From CAZRQL01 sp964602415 (GTDB lineage: Bacteria; Bacteroidota; Bacteroidia; Cytophagales; Flammeovirgaceae), in contig CAZRQL010000017.1 of NCBI GenBank assembly GCA_964602415.1, forward strand, positions 10,670 to 74,669: a stretch of DNA of 64,000 nt, written 5' to 3'. This document shows positions 29,522 to 37,820 of the stretch, in pieces (the first letter of the stretch is position 1; each line of letters opens with the position of its first letter). Under the pieces are notes generated by a model. It had not been told where the DNA came from. It was given only the letters and a program-made list of their open reading frames with translations, and did not search any database. The translations under genes were made by a program, and so were the position numbers.

Positions 29522-31009
29522 TCAAAGCGTTTCGAGTCCTTGCGGCAACACCAAAACAACCTGTTCTTTTTCTACTACCACTTCGCCGGGTGCTCCACCT
29601 TTGCGTTTGCGAACAAACTTTCTGGGTGTGTAAATCACGGCACAGAGCGAGTCATTTCTGCGCTCAGAATAGTAGGCGGCCAACTGGGCAGCCCTTTCAA
29701 CGACTGCTTTGGGAAAAGTTTTGCCCGGCACTTGGCGCACAATCACGTGAGAGCCTTTGGCATCGCGCACGTGCAGCCAAAGGTCGCCTTTGCTTGAGAG
29801 CTTAAAAAGTTGGTCATTGCCTTTGGCATTTTTGCCCACCAAGACCGTAAAATCTAAAAAAGTATATGTGTGAAATGGTTGAAAGTCAAGTTCTTCTTTT
29901 TTCAAAACAGAGAGTTCATTTTTTACATACTTGCTCAAAGCAAAATGGTCTTGTAGCTCCAGCACAGCTTGCAAGTGCTGCTGCCAAGTGAAAAGTTTTG
30001 CCTCTTTGGCAGCGATTCCTTTTTCGAGACTTTCTACTTCAAGGCGGCGGTTTTTGGCTTTTTTGTAAAGGTGTTCGGCATTTTTTTGGGGACTTAATTT
30101 GTCGTTGAGTTTGATTTTAACCGGTTTAGAAGTTTCAAAATCAGCAAATTCTACTTCTTTGCTGCCCTGAGGCACTGCATGAAGATAAGCCATGAGCAAG
30201 TCAGCGGCTTTTTCGTGCGGATTCTCAACTTGCAACTCCGTAAGACGCTCATAGCCCTCCGACAAATACGATTGGGTACGGGAAATTTGGTTGTTGATGT
30301 ATTGTAAGGTTTGATTTTTAAGTAGTTGGAAGTTAAAACTGCGAATAAAATACTCATAAAAGACATGAGCCGCTTGGATAGACGAATCAACACTGTGCAC
30401 AATAGTCTGATTTTTAGGCTCAAACAACCAAAGTTGAGGAATATCAGTAATAAAATAGCCTTCAGGCTCAAAAAGTGCCTTTTCGATATCGTGCTCGGGC
30501 TGGGCTTCCATGTAGTCCCTCATTTGACGGCTAATCAAATAACTGTTTTTCAATGATGTGTATTCTTCTGGGCGGTTGAGTTTGTCCCATTGCAGGCTAA
30601 GGTCTTGCACAAATTTTTTGCGAAATAGGGAAGAAGGGGTTTTATTGTGATAAAGTATGAGATTGGATTTGTTGCCGAATAACTTGAAAACCAAATCGTA
30701 AGCACCGGAAAATTCAATCCAAAATGCCCTCTCATTCTCAAATTGCCCTATGCCAAAAACCGTTTGGCCAATGAGTTCAACAAACAAGTCAACGGTATTC
30801 TTTTTGGCTCGCTGAAAGTCCGCGGGAAAAGACAACAAACAAAACTTGGGTAAAAAAGCTGCCTTCAGCCAAAACTCTTCTTTTTCATCAACAAAGCCCA
30901 TGACGATCTCATCTTTGTTTTGCGAGAAACACTCTATGAGTTTTTTTTGAGACAAGCGGCTATGTAGCTCTGAGCTTAACTGCCTGATAAAAAAGAACGT
31001 ATCATGCAT
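29522..31009 (-). CDS. NFACT/RqcH-like protein (ribosome-associated quality control)
   Basis: 495 residues of the NFACT (FbpA/RqcH/Rqc2) family: N-terminal NFACT-N domain, central helical coiled coil (about 255-370) and C-terminal NFACT-R (DUF814) domain with GDLWLHVRDAKGSHVIVRQ. RqcH binds stalled 50S subunits with peptidyl-tRNA and adds alanine tails. The aspartate of the Asp-Arg motif important in Bacillus RqcH appears as Glu here (FENERAFWI), and the protein is shorter than the ~570-residue RqcH, so tailing activity is uncertain. The ATG at 31009 overlaps the upstream DUF1573 stop as TGATG. The longer frame upstream lies inside that gene and was rejected. Confidence 0.85.
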   Translation of the reverse strand: MHDTFFFIRQLSSELHSRLSQKKLIECFSQNKDEIVMGFVDEKEEFWLKAAFLPKFCLLSFPADFQRAKKNTVDLFVELIGQTVFGIGQFENERAFWIEFSGAYDLVFKLFGNKSNLILYHNKTPSSLFRKKFVQDLSLQWDKLNRPEEYTSLKNSYLISRQMRDYMEAQPEHDIEKALFEPEGYFITDIPQLWLFEPKNQTIVHSVDSSIQAAHVFYEYFIRSFNFQLLKNQTLQYINNQISRTQSYLSEGYERLTELQVENPHEKAADLLMAYLHAVPQGSKEVEFADFETSKPVKIKLNDKLSPQKNAEHLYKKAKNRRLEVESLEKGIAAKEAKLFTWQQHLQAVLELQDHFALSKYVKNELSVLKKEELDFQPFHTYTFLDFTVLVGKNAKGNDQLFKLSSKGDLWLHVRDAKGSHVIVRQVPGKTFPKAVVERAAQLAAYYSERRNDSLCAVIYTPRKFVRKRKGGAPGEVVVEKEQVVLVLPQGLETL

Positions 31010-32043
31010 CAGCCGGCTATTTTTACAATCACATAAAACTTGGCCACGTAGTTTTCGGGGTCGTTGGAATAGACAGTGATGGCGCGGCGGTAGATACCGG
31101 GTTTGGACTGACTTTTGAACCTTACGACCAATTCGGCAGATTCTTGGGGGCTGATGATACGGGACGATATGGCTACAAACTCGCACTCATTGTCCGGTAT
31201 GATATTGTGAATAACGAGGTTCGCTTTGCCGCTATTGAAAATTTTGAAGGACGCCAGACGCTCTATTCCTTTGGAAACCAGACCTAAATCCACTTCTTGC
31301 TGCTCGGTCTCCATTCTGGGAGCGGCAGAGGTGTCGGCATGAACTTCGGTCAAAGTCGCATTGACATTGAGCGAAATGGGGGCGTTATTGAGACAAAACA
31401 CCAAAATCTGATCCTGAACCAGACCCATTCCCTTCTTGTACTCGGGATGGTAATAGAGCAAAAATTCTGACACCTGCCCGGGCAAAATACGCCGAGAAGT
31501 ATCAAAGACAACTTCGATGTGCTTAGGGGTTGAGGCAGAGTCAAAAGCAATCTCAATATCGGAAGAATTGAACACCTTAATGGGTCTGCGAAGCGGTGCT
31601 TTACCTGAAACCTTCCCCAAATTGATGTTTTTGCTCTTAAAGCGGAGGTTATCGGCTTGATAAGGGAACTCAACATAAGGATTGAGTTGCCGGGGCTCGA
31701 TATAACCCGACAAACTCAGAACAATGTCTTGGCCGTTGTTGTGCTTGACGATAAAATTTTTTTCAAATGAGCCGTAGCGATATGGCTCAAAAACAACCTC
31801 TATCGAAGATTGAGTGCCTACTGGCATCAAATCGGTGGGATAGAAAGAAACGGAACAAGCGCAATCCGATATGACATCAAATATTTGACTTGGCGCAATC
31901 ATGACCTCAAAATCAAAGGATTGACGAATGACCGTATGTTGATTGGGAATCCTACCCAAACTAATGGAGCGCGATACAAAAATAATGTCTGCGCTTACAC
32001 AAAAAGCAGTAAAAAAAAATAAACTAAAAAATATTAGCTTCAT
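31009..32043 (-). CDS. DUF1573-type secreted protein
   Basis: 344 residues. A signal peptide (to about 18) is followed by two or three Ig-like ASPM/SPD-2/Hydin-type beta domains. Signatures are ISDCACSVSFYPTDLMPVGT with the DUF1573 di-cysteine, SIEVVFEPYRYGSFEKNFIV, and a C-terminal copy (LGLVSKGIERLASFKIFNSG to YRRAITVYSNDPENYV). The family is exported and abundant in Bacteroidota; its function is unknown. A perfect hairpin directly abuts its start codon. It is translationally coupled to the NFACT gene. Confidence 0.85.
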   Translation of the reverse strand: MKLIFFSLFFFTAFCVSADIIFVSRSISLGRIPNQHTVIRQSFDFEVMIAPSQIFDVISDCACSVSFYPTDLMPVGTQSSIEVVFEPYRYGSFEKNFIVKHNNGQDIVLSLSGYIEPRQLNPYVEFPYQADNLRFKSKNINLGKVSGKAPLRRPIKVFNSSDIEIAFDSASTPKHIEVVFDTSRRILPGQVSEFLLYYHPEYKKGMGLVQDQILVFCLNNAPISLNVNATLTEVHADTSAAPRMETEQQEVDLGLVSKGIERLASFKIFNSGKANLVIHNIIPDNECEFVAISSRIISPQESAELVVRFKSQSKPGIYRRAITVYSNDPENYVAKFYVIVKIAG

Positions 32044-32065
32044 GGTAAATTTTCACAAATTTACC
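32044..32065 (-). promoter_or_regulatory. Perfect hairpin abutting the DUF1573 start codon
   Basis: A 9-bp perfect inverted repeat with a 4-nt loop (GGTAAATTT / AAATTTACC on the plus strand) ends one base before the ATG. In the mRNA it would occupy the ribosome-binding position. It could also act as a weak terminator of the small lipoprotein gene, but no adjacent T run supports that. Confidence 0.5.
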
Positions 32066-32073
32066 ACAAAAAA

Positions 32074-32187
32074 CTACATAGATTTGTTTACTGTGGCTTT
32101 TTTAGCGTAAGTGGGGCACACTTTGTAAGTAGTACAGGAGGCAGCCAACAAACCCAGTACAAATAGTAGAAGTAATGACTTTTTCAT
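32074..32187 (-). CDS. Small lipoprotein (37 residues)
   Basis: ATG at 32187, stop TAG at 32076-32074. The peptide has a Lys-Lys N-terminus, a leucine-rich signal and a lipobox LLAASC, with the lipid-modified cysteine at residue 18. A 20-residue mature tail reads CTTYKVCPTYAKKATVNKSM. I recall similar short lipoproteins with TYK-CPTY tails in Bacteroidota. It sits 30 bp upstream of the DUF1573 gene and is probably cotranscribed. Function unknown. Confidence 0.7.
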   Translation of the reverse strand: MKKSLLLLFVLGLLAASCTTYKVCPTYAKKATVNKSM

Positions 32188-32241
32188 CTTTTAAAAAATT
32201 TGATTGCAAAATTGATATAATCGAATAAATTATTCAAATTT

Positions 32242-32279
32242 TTTTCAACAAATTATTGCCAATAAATATTTGTTGAAAA
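32242..32279. promoter_or_regulatory. 12-bp inverted repeat between divergent lipoprotein and murF genes
   Basis: The arms TTTTCAACAAAT (32242-32253) and ATTTGTTGAAAA (32268-32279) are perfect inverted complements with a 14-bp A+T-rich spacer. They lie 54 bp from the lipoprotein ATG and 39 bp from the murF ATG. The symmetry and position fit a binding site for a dimeric regulator of both divergent promoters. No regulator is identified. Confidence 0.4.
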
Positions 32280-32318
32280 TATAAATCTCTATGTTAAATG
32301 CTATAAATCAGTTTATTA

Positions 32319-33566
32319 ATGACCCATTCACTTTTTGATTTATTTTTAAAAACACAAAACATTTGTACCGACACACGCAAAAACTGTAAAAACAGTATTT
32401 TTATTGCTCTGAGTGGGTTAAACTTTGATGGCAATTGCTTTGCAGCCAAGGCCTTAGAAATGGGTGCGCTCTGGGCTGTGGTGGACAAAGACTCCGCCGG
32501 CAGCAATGAGCGTTTTATTCGGGTAGAAAATACACTAAAGACCTTACAAAATCTTGCCAATCAATACGTAAACTATCTAAATATTCCTATTATAGCCATC
32601 ACCGGCTCAAACGGCAAAACCACCACCAAAGAACTGCTGCACCGTTGCTTGTCCACCCGTTGGAATGCCCATGCCTCCTTGTCAAATTTCAACAACCATA
32701 TTGGCCTGCCTATCAGTATTTTGTCTGCTCCTTTGCACACTGAAATCATGGTGCTGGAAATGGGCGACAACCGCCCCGGAGATATTGCCGAGCTTTGTGC
32801 CATAGCCCAACCTTCGCACGGATTCATCACCAACATAGGCAAAGACCACCTCGAAGGCTACGGCTCGATGCAAGCCAATGCAGCCACCAAAGCCGAACTT
32901 TTTGACTACCTCAACCAACACGCAGGGGTTTGCTTTTTCCTTGATGAAGAAGTGGAAAAGTTGGCCAAAGGGAAAAAAGTCAATTTAAACAATCTGGAAA
33001 TCAACAGCCTTGAGGGACAAGAAAAGTTAGTTTTTGAGTTTGGAGGCAAGCACTACCCCACCCAATTGATTGGAGAGTTCAATATCCACAACATCAAAGC
33101 CGCTTTGGGCATATCAGCCTTTTTTGGCTGTGATATGCAGGCTGCCTGCAATGCCATCTGCTCTTATCAACCCGAAAACATGCGCTCGCAACTCATAGAA
33201 AAAGGCTCTAAATCAATATTTTTGGATGCCTACAATGCCAATCCTTCTTCAGTGTTGGCGGCACTGGAGAGTTTTGACAAAATAAAAACCCAGAAAGCCA
33301 AAATAGCCATACTTGGAGATATGGCCGAACTTGGCGCAATCAGCGAAGAAGAACACCAATACATAACCAACTGGTTTTCAAACAAAAAAATAATTGGTTT
33401 GTTGATCGGTGAAAATTTTGCAAAATGCGTACCCAACGCAAATACTGAACTTTTGAGAAGCAAGGAAATGCTAAAGGGGCATCCAAAACTTGCTCAACAA
33501 GACATTTATTTTTTACTCAAAGCCTCCCGCTCTATGGCTTTGGAGAGCGTGTTGGATTGGCTTTGA
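32319..33566 (+). CDS. murF: UDP-N-acetylmuramoyl-tripeptide--D-alanyl-D-alanine ligase
   Basis: 415 residues. It adds D-Ala-D-Ala to the UDP-MurNAc-tripeptide, the last cytoplasmic step of the peptidoglycan precursor. The P-loop ITGSNGKTTTKELL, LEMGDNRPGDIAELC, and the C-terminal domain (FLDAYNANPSSVLAAL, AILGDMAELGAISEEEH) are typical. It is slightly shorter than the ~450-residue enterobacterial form. It stands alone rather than in a dcw cluster. Its 3' end overlaps the convergent downstream gene by 35 bp. Confidence 0.96.
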   Translation: MTHSLFDLFLKTQNICTDTRKNCKNSIFIALSGLNFDGNCFAAKALEMGALWAVVDKDSAGSNERFIRVENTLKTLQNLANQYVNYLNIPIIAITGSNGKTTTKELLHRCLSTRWNAHASLSNFNNHIGLPISILSAPLHTEIMVLEMGDNRPGDIAELCAIAQPSHGFITNIGKDHLEGYGSMQANAATKAELFDYLNQHAGVCFFLDEEVEKLAKGKKVNLNNLEINSLEGQEKLVFEFGGKHYPTQLIGEFNIHNIKAALGISAFFGCDMQAACNAICSYQPENMRSQLIEKGSKSIFLDAYNANPSSVLAALESFDKIKTQKAKIAILGDMAELGAISEEEHQYITNWFSNKKIIGLLIGENFAKCVPNANTELLRSKEMLKGHPKLAQQDIYFLLKASRSMALESVLDWL

Positions 33567-33972
33567 ATACCCAAACCAACCAAATCAACGTTGCAAATAG
33601 AGCCACATACCCCCAGACTGTACTCCTTAGGCCTTCACGGGCTAAATCAGGAAAAGCAGTGGACTCCATGGGTTGGTTAGGATTGATGAGTATGGTCAGA
33701 GGCTTGCCTTTAGGGTAAGACATCGTCTTTTTTTCTTGCTGCGCCAAATCCATGTTGTATTCAAAAAGTTCGGCTGCATATACAGTGTCTTGTCCACTTA
33801 TAAACCAATATTTGAGAACAAGATCTACTTTATCCCCTCTTTTCTGTATTGATTCAACCTCCTGAACATACCCCAAACCCTCTTTCCATTGGTCAACGGT
33901 CGGGAAAAGATAGGAACGCAACCAAAAAACCCAAGCCGCCACTACCAGAGGCAAAAAAAGCCATTTGAGCAT
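33532..33972 (-). CDS. DUF3592-like membrane protein
   Basis: 146 residues. An N-terminal membrane helix (about 2-20) and a C-terminal helix (about 118-137) flank a soluble domain with ELFEYNMDLAQQEKKTMSYPKGKPLTILINPNQPMEST. This layout, including the P-x-G-x-x-L-T-I-x-x-N-P segment, recalls DUF3592 proteins; function unknown. The ATG at 33972 starts the helix. It overlaps the murF 3' end by 35 bp and lies 43 bp downstream of the MlaE-like gene. Confidence 0.65.
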   Translation of the reverse strand: MLKWLFLPLVVAAWVFWLRSYLFPTVDQWKEGLGYVQEVESIQKRGDKVDLVLKYWFISGQDTVYAAELFEYNMDLAQQEKKTMSYPKGKPLTILINPNQPMESTAFPDLAREGLRSTVWGYVALFATLIWLVWVFKANPTRSPKP

Positions 33973-34015
33973 ATTTGTTAATTTCAAACAAGACCCTTTG
34001 TGTCGGCTTATCCCC

Positions 34016-34744
34016 TCAAACCAACATCTGTGAAAGCAAAAAATCAGCCACCAATACCCCAATACAGCTACTGGTAACCGCCGCAGTACTGGATTGCCCT
34101 ACTTCCAGAGCACCGCCTTGGGTATTGTATCCCTTAAAAGCCGAAATGGAAATAATGATAAAAGCAAAAACATAAGATTTGATAAGAGCAAAACCTACGT
34201 TGGAAGGCTGAAAATTGTCTCTTATGCCATAAATGTAGTCCTCTTCGGTCAAAAGCCCTGCAAACGTGCCCGCAAAATACCCCCCCACAAAAGAAAGATA
34301 AGCCGATATGATGACAAGCATCGGATAAGTAATCAGCCCTGCCAAAATTTTGGGAAACACCAAATAAGATACCGAATTGATACCCATGACTTCCAAGGCA
34401 TCAATTTGCTCGGTGATTTTCATAGTACCCAATTCACCGGCTATATTAGAGCCTACTTTTCCTGCAAAAACAACAGCCGTCAGAGTTGGCGCCAACTCCA
34501 AGATGGTCATATCTCTCAAAATAGTCCCTATCACATAAAGCGGTATGAGAGGACTGATGAGGTTGTAGGCTGTTTGTACGGCGGTAACCGCCCCTATAAA
34601 GGTGGATACTACCGTAATGAGAAACAGCGAGTTGATGCCTATCAGTACGCACTCGTCAAGCGTGCGTTTCACATAAACCCTAAACGCCTCCCTGTTGATA
34701 ACCATGCGCTGTAAAAACAGCATAAAATGACCTATTTGTCCCAT
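34016..34744 (-). CDS. MlaE-type ABC transporter permease
   Basis: 242 residues with five to six membrane segments and the MlaE family core: GSNIAGELGTMKITEQIDAL, MGINSVSYLVFPKILAGLI and FVGGYFAGTF. The family forms the inner-membrane permease of phospholipid transport systems that keep outer-membrane lipid asymmetry. The ATPase (mlaF) and MCE (mlaD) genes that often follow are absent here; a DUF3592-like gene follows instead. ATG at 34744; a GTG two codons upstream is possible. Confidence 0.9.
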   Translation of the reverse strand: MGQIGHFMLFLQRMVINREAFRVYVKRTLDECVLIGINSLFLITVVSTFIGAVTAVQTAYNLISPLIPLYVIGTILRDMTILELAPTLTAVVFAGKVGSNIAGELGTMKITEQIDALEVMGINSVSYLVFPKILAGLITYPMLVIISAYLSFVGGYFAGTFAGLLTEEDYIYGIRDNFQPSNVGFALIKSYVFAFIIISISAFKGYNTQGGALEVGQSSTAAVTSSCIGVLVADFLLSQMLV

Positions 34745-34782
34745 AAGCACAAAGATAGCGTAGCTGAGATAATTTTGTGAAT

Positions 34783-36864
34783 TTAACTTTTGGGAATGGA
34801 GAGAGAGAAAAAAGCCCCAACCGGATTTAAGTTGCCGTAATTGAGCTTAATGTCTAATTTTTCTGACATGGACTTGACGATAGAAAGCCCCAAACCGGTT
34901 GAGACTTCGTCGTCGGTGGGACGGGCAGAAAGTTTGCTAAACTTTTGAAACATATTTTTCAAATCCTCTTGATTGAAACCCGGGCCTTGGTCTTGTATCC
35001 ATACCTTAACCTCTTGATCCTCATTGTGAACAGATACCGAAACCACCGAGCCAAAAGGGGAAAACTTGATCGCGTTGGAAATCAAATTATCCAAAATCCT
35101 CTCTAAAACAATTTCATCGCTGTAAGCAAAAATCCTGTTTTCGTTGTAATAAAAATCTAATTTGATGTTTTTTTGGCTTGCTCGGTAATTCAAATTGTCA
35201 ATGAGAAGGTTTAATATTTCTACTATGTTGGTTTGGGTTTTATTGATAACGATTTTGCCTTCTTCCAACATCTGGCTGTCGAGGGTATTGTTGACCAAAC
35301 TTTTGATTTCGTGTTCGGTGGCCTGCAAACCGGCAAATACTTTTTTGAACTGCTCTTGTTCTTGCAATCCCCCATATTCTCTGACGATATAAATGTATCC
35401 AAATATTCTTTGAAGCAAATTTCTCAAATCATGTGTGATGAAGCTGAGTATGAAATTTTTCTCTTTGTCGAGGCGAAGCAGGTCATCGTATTGGGAGCTA
35501 ATGATTTTGTTTTGTAAATCTAATTTTATGTTCAAACTCCTGAACCTAAGCAGTACTCCAAGTATGAGAAGCAACAAAACAATTAAAAAAAACACAACCA
35601 CTAAGGTATTGTAAAAGCGGCTTTCGTTGAGTTGGTTTTCGATGGTGAGTTTTTGGTTTTCGGCTTCAGTTATTTCTACTTCGTACTTGATTTGCATGTC
35701 GCGGATGGAGGTTTCTTTTTGTATCCAAAAAAGGCTATCACCATAATTGATATGCATAAAAAGATAATTCAGAGATACATCAAACTGTTTGAGCCTTTTA
35801 TGTGCTTCACTGAGCAATAAACTCAAATCCAAAATCAAGGGTTTTTCGCGCAGTTTTTGGGCTTCGAGGATAACTGCTTTTCCCATTTGTGTGCATAGCG
35901 AATCTTGCCCCAACTCATAAAATACCTTGACCAGACCGGCGCGTGCCTGCACCGGAAAACGCGGGCTGGTTTTGTTGGAGCTAATTTTTTCGCATAATAA
36001 AAAATAATCCTTTGCATGTTGGTATTTTTTCTGTTTGAGTAGGCAGTTGCCCAGATTTAGATAAATCAGTGCCTTTTCTTCTATGTGGTCTCCAACCTCG
36101 ATATACTTCAATGCCTTCTCAAAGAGCTTGTAGGCTTTGTCAAGCGAGTCCATCTTGACAAGAATTTCGCCATAATTCTGGTAACAAAAAGCCAAAGAGG
36201 CCGGCTCATTTTCTTTTCTTATGCACTCCTCCAAAGCCAATGTATAGTATTCATGTGCCTTTGGAAGGTCTTTGCGGTGCGCATAAATATCGGCTATCTC
36301 GGTGTAAGTATCTACTTTGCTTTTACCCAACATGTCTTTGAGTTGCAGCAATCTCAGACCGTTTCTAATCCCATTTTCATAATAGCCGGCCTGAAGGTAA
36401 GCCAAAGAAATAAAATTTCTGGCGTACTCTTCAGCGTCAATATTTTTAACCTGTTGGGCTTGGTTTATTACCCCAGATAAAATCTTGATCGCTGTGTCGT
36501 AGTTTGAAATGACAGAATAGTAAGCACCTATGTGGGTACGCACTTCTAAAATATCAGGTAAAATACCTGATATTTCCAATTTGGAAAATGCAATTTCCAG
36601 TGTCTCTTTGCCTAAAGAGTGTTCGCCTTCATAGATGTTGTACAGCCCGCAGAGCGAAAGGGCTTTGCCTTCCCAACGCAAATTGCCCAGTTCTTTTGCC
36701 AGACTCAGCGCGTCGTAAGCATAGCCCAAACTTTTACCGGCATCGACATAAAGATAATCTTTGGCCAGTTGCATCATCTTTTGCACATCGCTGGTGTCTT
36801 GTTGAGCGGAGGCCCTAAAAGCAATAAAGATGAATTGTAGAAAAAAAACCAATCTTGTTAGCAT
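34783..36864 (-). CDS. TPR-containing sensor histidine kinase
   Basis: 693 residues. A signal peptide (to about 20) and a probably periplasmic TPR array (about 25-370) precede one membrane helix (about 420-440) and a coiled coil. The dimerisation/phosphoacceptor helix contains His in LSFITHDLRNLLQRIFGY. The HATPase domain has an N box (DNLISNAIKFSP), G1 (WIQDQGPGF) and G2 (STGLGLSIVKSMSEKL). Its architecture parallels the TPR phosphatase at 6-8 kb. No response regulator is adjacent, so it is an orphan kinase. It lies 38 bp upstream of the MlaE-like gene. Confidence 0.92.
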   Translation of the reverse strand: MLTRLVFFLQFIFIAFRASAQQDTSDVQKMMQLAKDYLYVDAGKSLGYAYDALSLAKELGNLRWEGKALSLCGLYNIYEGEHSLGKETLEIAFSKLEISGILPDILEVRTHIGAYYSVISNYDTAIKILSGVINQAQQVKNIDAEEYARNFISLAYLQAGYYENGIRNGLRLLQLKDMLGKSKVDTYTEIADIYAHRKDLPKAHEYYTLALEECIRKENEPASLAFCYQNYGEILVKMDSLDKAYKLFEKALKYIEVGDHIEEKALIYLNLGNCLLKQKKYQHAKDYFLLCEKISSNKTSPRFPVQARAGLVKVFYELGQDSLCTQMGKAVILEAQKLREKPLILDLSLLLSEAHKRLKQFDVSLNYLFMHINYGDSLFWIQKETSIRDMQIKYEVEITEAENQKLTIENQLNESRFYNTLVVVFFLIVLLLLILGVLLRFRSLNIKLDLQNKIISSQYDDLLRLDKEKNFILSFITHDLRNLLQRIFGYIYIVREYGGLQEQEQFKKVFAGLQATEHEIKSLVNNTLDSQMLEEGKIVINKTQTNIVEILNLLIDNLNYRASQKNIKLDFYYNENRIFAYSDEIVLERILDNLISNAIKFSPFGSVVSVSVHNEDQEVKVWIQDQGPGFNQEDLKNMFQKFSKLSARPTDDEVSTGLGLSIVKSMSEKLDIKLNYGNLNPVGAFFSLSIPKS

Positions 36865-36948
36865 GTGAAAGTGGCTTGTGTCTTCAGCACTTTGTAACTT
36901 TTGTTACTCAATAAAGCGTAATTAAAACATTTTTTTGTACAAAATTAT

Positions 36949-37788
36949 ATGATGACCCGAATCTTCCTAATTATTTTTGTGTTGACGGCTTGCTCAGAAA
37001 GAAAAAAATCCGAAAGCAACACACTTGATCCTCAAGGCTTATTGCAAAGCAAATGCCTCTCCTGTCACAGTGGGCAACTTGCCCCCACTATGCAAGAAGT
37101 CCGCGAAAGCTACCTAAAAGCCTACCCTGAAAGAGAATCTTTCGCCAAAGCCATGCACAATTTTGTGCGCAAGCCCCAACACTATCTCATGACTGAACAA
37201 GTCAATCGCTACGGAATGATGCCGGCAGTTGAGATTGAAGATGCCGAACTAAATGCAATTGTAAACTACATCTTTGAGAACCAATTTGAAACATCCATCC
37301 CAAAAGAAGGGGAACCAATCAAAAAAGCCAAAGCCATCGTTCAAACGGCCCAGAGCCTGCTGGGCACGAACCTCATCCAAGCCATCAAACAAAAAGGCGC
37401 ACCCGCAGCTATTGAATTTTGTCATTTGAAGGCTATCGAACTCACAGACAGTGTCTCAAAACAAAACTTGGTTGCCCTCAAACGAATCACCGACCGACCG
37501 CGTAACCCTCAAAACCAAGCAAACGAATGGGAAATGAGGCTCATCGCTCAAATGAAAGATAAACTTGATAAAAAAGAAATCTTAGAGCCTGTTTTGAGGC
37601 AAGAAACAGATATGGAGTGGGTCTATACCCCTATCATATTGGCAAACACCTGTTTGCAATGTCACGGAAGCAAAGAAATAAACCCCCAAACCCTAACAGT
37701 TATCAACAACCTCTACCCCAACGACAAAGCCAAAAAATACCGTGAAGGAGAACTTCGAGGTCTTTGGGTAGTTGGAATTAAAAAATGA
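36949..37788 (+). CDS. Haem lipoprotein: cytochrome c motif plus DUF3365
   Basis: 279 residues. A lipoprotein signal with lipobox LTAC (Cys about 15) is followed by a class I cytochrome c-like domain with CLSCH (about 37-41) and a later GMMPAVE methionine region. A DUF3365 domain follows, ending with a second haem-binding motif CLQCHG (about 242-247). DUF3365 is known from haem-binding sensor and periplasmic proteins. The product is probably an envelope-anchored di-haem electron carrier or sensor. The next gene is a type IX-secreted protein 32 bp downstream. Confidence 0.8.
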   Translation: MMTRIFLIIFVLTACSERKKSESNTLDPQGLLQSKCLSCHSGQLAPTMQEVRESYLKAYPERESFAKAMHNFVRKPQHYLMTEQVNRYGMMPAVEIEDAELNAIVNYIFENQFETSIPKEGEPIKKAKAIVQTAQSLLGTNLIQAIKQKGAPAAIEFCHLKAIELTDSVSKQNLVALKRITDRPRNPQNQANEWEMRLIAQMKDKLDKKEILEPVLRQETDMEWVYTPIILANTCLQCHGSKEINPQTLTVINNLYPNDKAKKYREGELRGLWVVGIKK

Positions 37789-37820
37789 TTGGTTATACTT
37801 GTATAACTTAAGAAAAAAAT

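Noticed and set aside
34094..34714. A 206-codon forward-strand open frame opposite the MlaE-like gene
   Set aside because: It has no recognisable features and lies wholly antisense to a well-supported membrane permease.
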